Origin: Amorphophallus konjac
Taxonomy: Eukaryota; Streptophyta; Magnoliopsida; Alismatales; Araceae
DNA: 64,000 bases
Direction of reading: 5' to 3'
Assembly (NCBI GenBank): GCA_022559845.1
Contig: CM040128.1
Location: 179,172,413 to 179,236,412 of the forward strand
Shown here: positions 23,091 through 30,604 of the stretch, piece after piece
How positions within the stretch are numbered: position 1 is the stretch's first letter
Layout: each line of letters begins with the position of its first letter
Notes under the pieces: model-generated
Databases searched by the model: none
What the model saw: only the letters and a program-made list of their open reading frames with translations
What the model was told of the DNA's origin: nothing
Translations under genes and position numbers: made by a program

Positions 23091-23539
23091 GGGCGCGTCC
23101 AGGCGCGAGGACGCGTCTTAATCCTTGAATTCAAATTTAAAGCGTCGGGTGGCCTTTCTTCTCCCGTGCCTTACCTGCAAACGAGCCCGCCTTCTGCCGA
23201 AACTCGCTTGCCCCTTTTCTCGTCTTCCTCCTCTTTTGATCGATGGAGTTCGGTGGGCCTGACCACGGTGAAGGTGGAGAGGGACGAGGAACTCCTCGCC
23301 CGAGGAGGGACGCGCCAGAGCACGGAACGGCGTCCATGGAAGAGGAAGGGCCGCTTCGGGCCCCCGATGGACCTGAGGGGCCCGATGGCGTGGGAGGAGG
23401 TGAACACGGTTCGGTAGGTGCTTCGATCTCTTCCTCTTTTAATTCATTTTGGGTTTTGAAGCGAGCCGCGCGAGGGGGGAAAGGGTTTGGCGAGTGTTGC
23501 ACTCAAATGATGGACGCGTCCTAGACAGGGGACGCGTTC
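23091..23539. repeat. Diverged palindromes around exon 1 of gene B'
   Basis: gggcgcgtccaggcgcgaggacgcgtc at 23091-23117 (upstream) and ggacgcgtcctag...ggggacgcgttcc at 23513-23539 (intron 1). They sit in the same places as those of gene B but with a GCGTCC core of changed flank (acgcgtcc). Motif and gene copy appear to have diverged together. Confidence 0.55.
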
Positions 23540-24516
23540 CTTTTGACTGATGTGGGACCCCTTTCTTGGTGTAGGACATGGCAAGGACCCTGGGTCTGGC
23601 CGATGAGTGGGCGAGTGCGGACGAGCCGAGCCGCGTCAAGAGGGAGAGTCGCGACAAGGCGAGGCTCGAGGAGTGGCCCGTACGTCTCCCTGGACAGCAA
23701 GGGGGTATACTGGTGCAGGACAGTGCCGACTTCCTGCGGCGGCAGAGAGAGAGCTACGCGGGGCTTCCCCAAGCTGGAGACACGCGTGGCATCGGCGGCT
23801 CGCGCGCCCAACTGTCAGAGACTAGGCGGCAGCTGGCCGTCGCTCAACATGAGTTGTCGCTCCTGGTAAGTTATGTGCCGCACTTTTAACTTCAGATTTT
23901 GGAGTTTCACTGACGGCTGTTGTTTATTTTGTTCCAGCGTGCCCAGCAGACAGCGACGGTGGGAGTGGCTGGCGGATCTTCCAGTTCCTCGGCCCCTTTT
24001 CTCGAGATTGCCTCCCTCCGGGAGCAACTTGCCGGTGCGGTGGCCCGCGCGACCCGGGCGGAAGAGGAGCGTGACGCCTGGGTGGCGACTGTAGCGGAGC
24101 TGCGGCATCGCGGTGAGGAGAGACCTTCTCCAGACATCCTGGAGTTAAGGGTTCTTCTGTAGATGATGAGGAGAGAGGCAGAGAGAGAGAAAGCTGAGAG
24201 AAAGTCTGAGCGACAGCGGGATCTGACCGAGAGGAGGGCCTTGGAGGCCCAAGTGAGGGAGCTCTAGTTGGGCCTTCAGGCCGTCGTACAGAGGCTAGGA
24301 GGAATGGAGACGCGCTACGAGAGAGCGCGAGAGTTCGGGGAGCGACTCCGCCAGTCCGGTCGCTTTGCCGCCAGTGGCTTCTTTGCCACGCCAGGGGAGG
24401 AGCAGCGAGTCACTGCTGCGGAGCAGGCACCCAGAGGCGAGGCAGGTGCTACTGCACGGGGATCCCGGAGGCTTCTGAGGGACCCTCACCTCGGGGGAGA
24501 GGAGGAGAGTGCCTAG
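23243..24516 (+). pseudogene. T4 antisense gene B': PMD-less coiled-coil derivative, three exons, two nonsense codons
   Basis: Exons 23243-23413, 23575-23865, 23938-24516, GT-AG, phase 0 throughout. Exon 1 opens MEFGGPDHG, related to gene B (MELGGPNRG). Exon 2 starts at the end of the PMD (ARTLGLADEW, compare MRTLGLAQEW in B) and runs straight into the exon-5 coiled coil. Exon 3 fuses exons 6 and 7 of B. The PMD core (B exons 2, 3 and most of 4) and two introns are absent. TAG codons at 24160-24162 and 24265-24267 interrupt the coiled coil. It may be a dimerisation-only (dominant-negative-like) derivative or simply a decayed duplicate. Confidence 0.75.
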
Positions 24517-25010
24517 AGAGATGAGTGATGGTGAGGATTGGCGAGCTAGTGGACCCGCCACCTCTCTATGATTGTAGTGTTTGTGACAGCTTATGTAGAA
24601 TTATGAATGGAGTGATTTGATTTTCTGCTGTTTATTTATTCTTTTGTGCGTTCCTTCTTCCCTACACTTCTTCTCCTTTGCACTGTTCCCATGTGATAGG
24701 TCTGTCGAGACTCCGCCCCAAGCAGAGAATCGCATCTTGTTGTGACCATTTTCCACGGGAATCTGCCGTCGAAGTCAATAATGACGGCCCTAGTTTCTTT
24801 TCCCAAATGCTGTGTCAAATTTTGCGGACGTCCTCCAAGTCATGATAGGGTATCCCTAGACAACATAGGGGGCTAGTCATCATATTCTTCGTCCAGTCAA
24901 TCACCCTGTGCGAGCGGTGAAACGACACATGGGACCGCTTGGCAGGTGCCTCATTGCGAGGGCTATCATTGACAGGTGATGGAGGCAATCTTGGTCTGCA
25001 CTCCTTCCAT
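24517..25010. other. Spacer between genes B' and C
   Basis: No gene and none of the GGCGTCC palindromes seen. It includes a pyrimidine-rich 3' trailer and unique sequence leading to the TATA box of gene C. Confidence 0.5.
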
Positions 25011-25013
25011 TTC

Positions 25014-25020
25014 TATAAAT
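25014..25020 (+). promoter_or_regulatory. TATA box of antisense gene C
   Basis: TATAAAT 95 bp upstream of the start codon at 25115, followed by a purine-rich leader. Confidence 0.55.
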
Positions 25021-25114
25021 TCTTGTCCCTTTTATCCTCCCAGGTATATCGAGAGCTAACTCGAGGAGCGCAATTTCTTACGGGAGAGGAGGAGTTCAAA
25101 ATTCTGAGAGTTGG

Positions 25115-27588
25115 ATGGAGGGCGAATCTTCCCACTCCTCGAAGAGAAGCAGGTCCAGTGGTAGTAGTTCCAGGAGGCTTTCAGACCTTGAAGGGCACTT
25201 CAGCGAAAGGGCCCTATCACAACTCGTAAGCCAAGTTTTCTTGCCCTTTTCTCATTCTTTCTTCCTTTCTTCTGACCAAACCTCACCCCCATTCCTTGTA
25301 TGTGTAGGTTGTGATGAAATCACAAATCTTATGGGAGTTGGTAGTAGCAGCGTACAGGGGCCTCCCAGATTTTCAGAAGGCGAGGCTAGACGTGATGGGA
25401 TTTGGTACCTTTCTTCGGATCGAGCCGATCAAGCCCGACCTGGTTCTGATCCAAGCCTTGTGTGAGAGATGGGACCCAGTGAGCCGGACATTCCTGATGC
25501 CCTGGGGGCACATGGTGCCCAGCTTGGAGGATGTGGTCCGGATCACAAGCCTGAAAGTAGAGGGCGAGGTAGTGACCGGAGTCACTTACGCGGACTACAG
25601 AGAAGGTGTCCAGAAGTTACTGGGTTTGGACCTGGATGGTCAGAAAAACAGGTCGGTAGCTAGGGCGTCCCTGATGGATGCATTAGGGCTCACCGACACT
25701 CGTCGGCGGGACGATGAATCCTCAGAAGAGTTCATGGAAAGGATAGAAATAGGATGCCGCACCGTGTACTGCACAGATTTCGGCGACTGGGAAAGATGCA
25801 ACATAGATTTGAGGAGATTTCTCCTCTTCCTTTTGGGGAGATTGGTACTGGGCTCGAAAGGGGACGGTATCCAATGTTGCTTCCTGGAGCTGCTGTCAGA
25901 CCTTGAAAGAGTAGGGTATTATGCCTAGGGAGCCGCCATACTGGCACACTTGTTTGCAGGCCTATTCCAAGAAACAGATCGTGAGATGACTGTGAGTGGT
26001 TTCACACCATTCATCCAGGTATTTTTGGTTTTGCTTGTTTTGTATTTTTTTTGTGTTTTTGTAAAGTTCTGATGGCCTACGCCGAGCAGCTGTGGAGCTA
26101 TTATTACCTCCCTATGGGGAGAGCTCGGCATTGGCGACCTGCGATGGTGCCGCTAGCCAGGCGGTGGGAACCCATCATGAGTGCGGCACCCCTAACCTAC
26201 CAACTGATGGTGCTAAGGCGAGAGCTACAGGAGTTTCCTGCAGCGATGGTAAACTGGAGACCCTACTCAGACATGGTCGATGCCGACCAGCCGTGGGTTC
26301 TAGCAAGTCGTGCCCGGTTCGGACGGGAACTATGGATGCACTGCCTGAATGAAATCGAGCCGCTTCGGCTACGATTAGTTATGAGGATTTTAGGACTGGC
26401 TCAAGAATGGGTGGATTCAGCTGCGCCACCTCGTGTCGGGAGAAAGACGCGAGGACCAGTGACCTGCATTGACTGGCGCGTGCGATTCCCCGAACAGTAC
26501 GAAGATTGGCAACGGGGTGGCATGATTGTAGAATCGCAGGCGCGGGATAGCGAAGACTACTTGCGTCTATATAGGATAAAGTACGCAGAGCGGCTCCAAC
26601 CCCGGGGACTTGTGGAGGTAGGTTTCCCCTTTTTCTCTTTTCTTCTTTCTCCTTTTTTAGTTTTCTGGTGAAAATGCTGACTCGTATGGTTGCAGGATGT
26701 CCGGGATGCCATGATAGCGAATTTATGAACTCGCTTGGCAGAGATGGAACAACAGTCGGGCGATGCCCGCGGAGCTACGAGCGCCTTGGTAGGTGTACAG
26801 TACGTTCCTAATTAAAACCCCAGATTCCAGATGTTGGCTGCTAATTCACGCGGTCGTAGCATGCCCAGATTGGTGCGGCTTCCCCAGCGATGGGAGTGGG
26901 TGGTGCCTCTTCCAGCTTGTGGATTCCCACCTCAGAACTTGACTCGCTTCATGAGCAACTTGCTCATGCCACGCAGCGTGCCGCAGAGGCAGAAGGGATG
27001 CTCTGTATACAGGTAAAAGTTTCAGTGTTGGGTTCTCTTGGTTTACGCCTTATCGCGTATCTGAGATGGTACATTTGGCAGGAAAAGGAGACGGAAGGAG
27101 CGCTTGCCCAAGCTGCGCAGAAGGAGGCTAGGATAGCAGAACTGGAGAGGGAACTGCGGCGTCATCCTGATGACGACTCCTCTAGGGATGCCGTGGAATT
27201 GAGGATCACTCTCCAGTTGGAGAGGGAAGATCGTGAGAGAGAACGTGCAGAGAGAGAAAGAGACGCGGAGAGAGAAAGAGCCAACAGATTGACTGAAAGG
27301 GAGGAACGAAGGGCCATGGAGGCCCAACTATTCGAACTCCGAATCAGCCTTGGCCTTGCTGAACAGTGGCTGAGAGATGGTGAGGAGCGCTATCGAAGAG
27401 CACGAGAGCGTGGCTTTCGTGTTGGTAGCTTCTCTACTGCTTCCGTAGATCAACGCCGGGATGCGGGCATAGGAAGAGGAGTACAGAGCGGTAGGAGTAC
27501 CGCTTTTCGTAGTTGGGTAGCACCTTTGAGAGTGTTTTATCCGGAGAGTAGTGGGACGAGTAATGTAGAGAGAGAGGGCGGAACTTGA
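25115..27588 (+). pseudogene. T4 antisense gene C: PMD plus coiled coil, six exons, two nonsense codons
   Basis: Exons 25115-25225, 25308-26018, 26090-26617, 26696-26788, 26860-27012, 27082-27588; GT-AG, every exon a multiple of three, 701 codons including stop. The PMD is in exons 2-3 (LPDFQKARLDVMGFGTFLRI, WGHMVPSLEDVVRITSL, HCLNEIEPLRLRLVMR); the coiled coil is in exons 4-6. Exon 3 (528 bp) equals exons 3 plus 4 of gene B (159+369), so one intron is precisely missing. TAG 25926-25928 (Trp in A and B: YAWGAA) and TGA 26726-26728 disable it. Exon 1 (MEGESSHSSKRSRSS...RRLSDLEGH) matches exon 1 of gene D rather than of gene B. A polyadenylation signal follows at 27610. Confidence 0.86.
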
Positions 27589-27609
27589 TGTAATTTTTTT
27601 TTTTTTTGG

Positions 27610-27615
27610 AATAAA
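27610..27615 (+). terminator. Polyadenylation signal of gene C
   Basis: AATAAA 22 bp after the stop codon, preceded by a T-run. Confidence 0.5.
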
Positions 27616-27711
27616 ATACAAGGTTCGGTTTGTTTGTTTTTCACCTTTGCTTCAGTTGCCTGAATCCCTGCATATATCACTGAAACAAACAAATCAGAAT
27701 TTCTGTTCTGA

Positions 27712-27778
27712 CTTGGCCCCTTGCTCAATAAGCAAATGGTCACTGTGACTGTCCTTGATAACTGGTCAAGGGGCCAAG
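27712..27778. other. Conserved hairpin between gene C and integrase (T4 copy)
   Basis: Perfect 12-bp inverted repeat CTTGGCCCCTTG (27712-27723) and CAAGGGGCCAAG (27767-27778) with a 43-base loop. The loop (caataagcaaatggtcac...ttgataactggt) matches the loop of the equivalent T2 hairpin at 42086-42154. It lies between the convergent ends of the antisense gene and of pol. Confidence 0.75.
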
Positions 27779-29356
27779 CCTTTATTTAACGAAGGCAAGG
27801 GAAAGATGCGGTGATGATAAATGCGACAGGCAAGCACACGAATGCAAGCGGTATTAAAAGTGAGATGCTGCACGTAAATGTAATCATGTAAAATTGATTT
27901 GTTTTCTTTTTTATATTTGATATTTTTTTGTTTTATCATAAAAAGATTTTTTTTGTTTGCAAATATGTACATTTCTCTTTTCCATTTTTTTGTGCTTTTA
28001 TCATTTCAATTTTTTTATTGCTAATGCCCGGCAAGCACCCAAATGGTACCTGACCTTCGTGAGAACAGGGGTTTCTTACTAACCTCCCAGGTATCCTAAG
28101 TGCACATCTAGGTTGATTTGGGCCTCTAGACCCCTCGAATGATGATCCCGCCGGCTAAGACTTACCCTGATGACAATACCGTCATGCCATGCTTAGGCTC
28201 CCAGTCGCTTCCGACCACAGGGATTCACCCAAAAGGTGTTCGAGGTAAATGATTTGCCCGACCCGGGTCTGTTTCCTCACAACTCTAGATGGTATATGAT
28301 GGAACACCCTGGAACCCTAACGACCAACCGTGCGACGCTGACCCGGAATCAGACGCCGTAGCACCCATAGGTGACGCGCTTGCATTGGCCTAAGCCCGAG
28401 GTTAAACAAGAAGACATCAAGGTGGTAAACAGGGGTCTTGACCAGCCAGAAACACAGAGACTCCTTCGCAGCGATAGCTTTTGCTTTTCAAAGTAGGCAA
28501 CCAAATGTGTATATTAAAATAAGGTCGCAGACCCTAGGCAGTTTTCACCCTTTAGAAACTCCATCGAACCTTCATCTTTAGAGGGAGAAGGAAGAGCGTA
28601 GGGGATAAACCTCCTGAGAGGACCGGCAAAGCCGTTAACCCGGCGAGCGAATAAGGGCCCATTAACTCTTTCCTTTCGGACAACTTCGGACCAAATCTCG
28701 AGCATTTACATTCCACGGCCCCTTTTATGGATTCAGACTTTTGCTTTGAGGGGTTCCGTTTATCGTAACAGGCACGGTCACGACCAGACTTTTCTCCTGA
28801 TTTTGATTTCATATTTCTTTTTGTGAGGGAGATATAGTCGTTTGACGTTTGTGGGCTCCCTTTTTGTATGCATGCGGGGACACTGCCCTCTTCTCGTGCA
28901 CTGATCGATGCTCGAGGAAATGGATCCTACTCTTGTCCTTGGGGTTTGAGTTTCAGTTTCTCATGCTCAGCGTTTTAAGGGCGCCGACTGTCTCATTTGG
29001 TCGAAGAGAAAAGAATAAAGATTATAGCTTCCGGAGATCTTCTGGGTGGATCCCCACCGTAGGTGATGCTACTGACTTTTTTTGAATAAAATACATAAGT
29101 GAGCACCTGTTGGCTTCCTTCGAGCGAGCATAGGCCGACGTGGCCGGACAGGGATCTCCACGGTTCTGGCAAACCAAGACCCGGTGCCTACCAAGCCTTA
29201 ATGGGCCCTATCCTAACATGACGGTTAGATGCAGGGACTTAACTACATGGTGACTGTCGGGCATCGGCATTTTGAATTTTCCATATTTTTAGTGATTTTT
29301 AATATTCCTTTGTTTTTGATGTTTTTTATCTTTTCATCATTTTGTTTTGTTTTGTG
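27779..29356. other. T4 non-coding region downstream of integrase
   Basis: No gene found. 27890-28020 is T-rich. 28030-28460 holds a block (cccaaatggtacctgacc, acctcccaggtatcc, gaccacagggattcaccc) of unknown role. Open frames at 28514-28812 lack family features. 29270-29345 is again T-rich. Confidence 0.5.
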
Positions 29357-30523
29357 CTAAGGGTAGTATTTCTTAAGATAAAGCCCATTCCAAGGGTGGG
29401 ATAACTCGGTCCCTTCGGCGTTGACTAGCTTGTAGGCGTTGCCAGGGTACACGGCTTGAATTACAAATGGTCCTTCCCAATTGGGTTGGAGCTTAGAACG
29501 CGGCCCTCCAGGTTTGAAAAAAATTCTTTTTACGACCATCTCACCGACTTTGAATTTTCTCTCAACGACTTTCATTTGGTAAAAGCGAGCGAGTCTATTT
29601 TGATACACACGCGCGTGTTCGGCGGCAGCCAGCCGCTTCTCATCCAAGAGTTCCAACTGGGCAAGGAGTGAATTACGACGATCGTCGAGGGGAAAGTCCT
29701 CGTCCAATTGTACCCTGAGAGAAGGGATCAGAGTCTCATACGGGACTACCGCTTCCATACCATAAGTAAGGGCAAATGGAGTCTGCCCGGTGGGGGTACG
29801 GATTGAAGTGCGATAGGCCCATAGAGCTTCGATAAGCTTTTCTGGCCAGTCTGAAAACTTACTAGACTCGCAAGTTTTTTTGATGATTTTGAGCAATGTT
29901 TTATTGGTGGCCTCCGCTTGGCCGTTACCTTGTGGGTAATATGGCGATGAATGATGCAATGCAATTGCGTACCTTTTGCAGAGGTCCTGTAGGTCCTGAG
30001 AAATGAATTGTGGCCCATTGTCGATGACGATCGTGCTTGGGATGCCGAATCTGGCGAGAATGTTCTTCATGATGAACTTGCAGACTGTTGATGCCTTGAT
30101 TTCCGCGTAAGCTTCGGCTTCGGCCCATTTGGTGAAATATTCCGTCGCAGTAAGGATGAAAGATTTCTGCTTGGTGAGGGAATTGGGATCACCTAGGGGA
30201 CCAATGATGTCGAATGCCCACATGGAGAAAGGCCATGGGGAGGATATTGGATGAAGTGAGGAAGATGGTGAATGGATTTTATCGGCGTGAAGTTGACACT
30301 TGACACACCTATGGACATAGACAGCACAATCCTCTTCCATAGTGGGCCAATAAAAGCCTTGGCGAATGATCTTCTTGGCGAGCATCTGACTATTTACGTG
30401 GCCACCGCACACACCCGAGTGCGTCTCTTCTACACATTTCCAAACTTCATCGTCACCAAGACATCTTAACAGAATACCAGTAAGGCTCCTCCTATAGAGT
30501 AGACCTCCAACCAGGGCGGTTTA
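29357..30523 (-). CDS. T4 integrase (Tat lineage), partial pol
   Basis: A continuous frame on the minus strand ends at a stop (29357) after HPWNGLYLKKYYP. From the N-terminus: linker LLYRRSLTGILLRCL, HHCC zinc-binding region (HSGVCGGH...RCVKCQ), catalytic core with the first Asp in WAFDIIGPLG, the second in IDNGPQF and the Glu in NGQAEATNK, then the C-terminal PNWEGPFVI module. All three catalytic acidic residues are present and I see no stop, so this may encode intact integrase. Upstream, the RT and RNase H expected before it are missing: a stop lies just before 30523 and a different ORF begins 190 bp away. It would insert element cDNA in the nucleus. Confidence 0.88.
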
Positions 30524-30604
30524 TTTTAAATAAGTGGGGGATAAAACAAGATTTAGGTGAAAGATACCTAGAAGAATTTACAGGATGAGAAGAAATCAAA
30601 GAAA

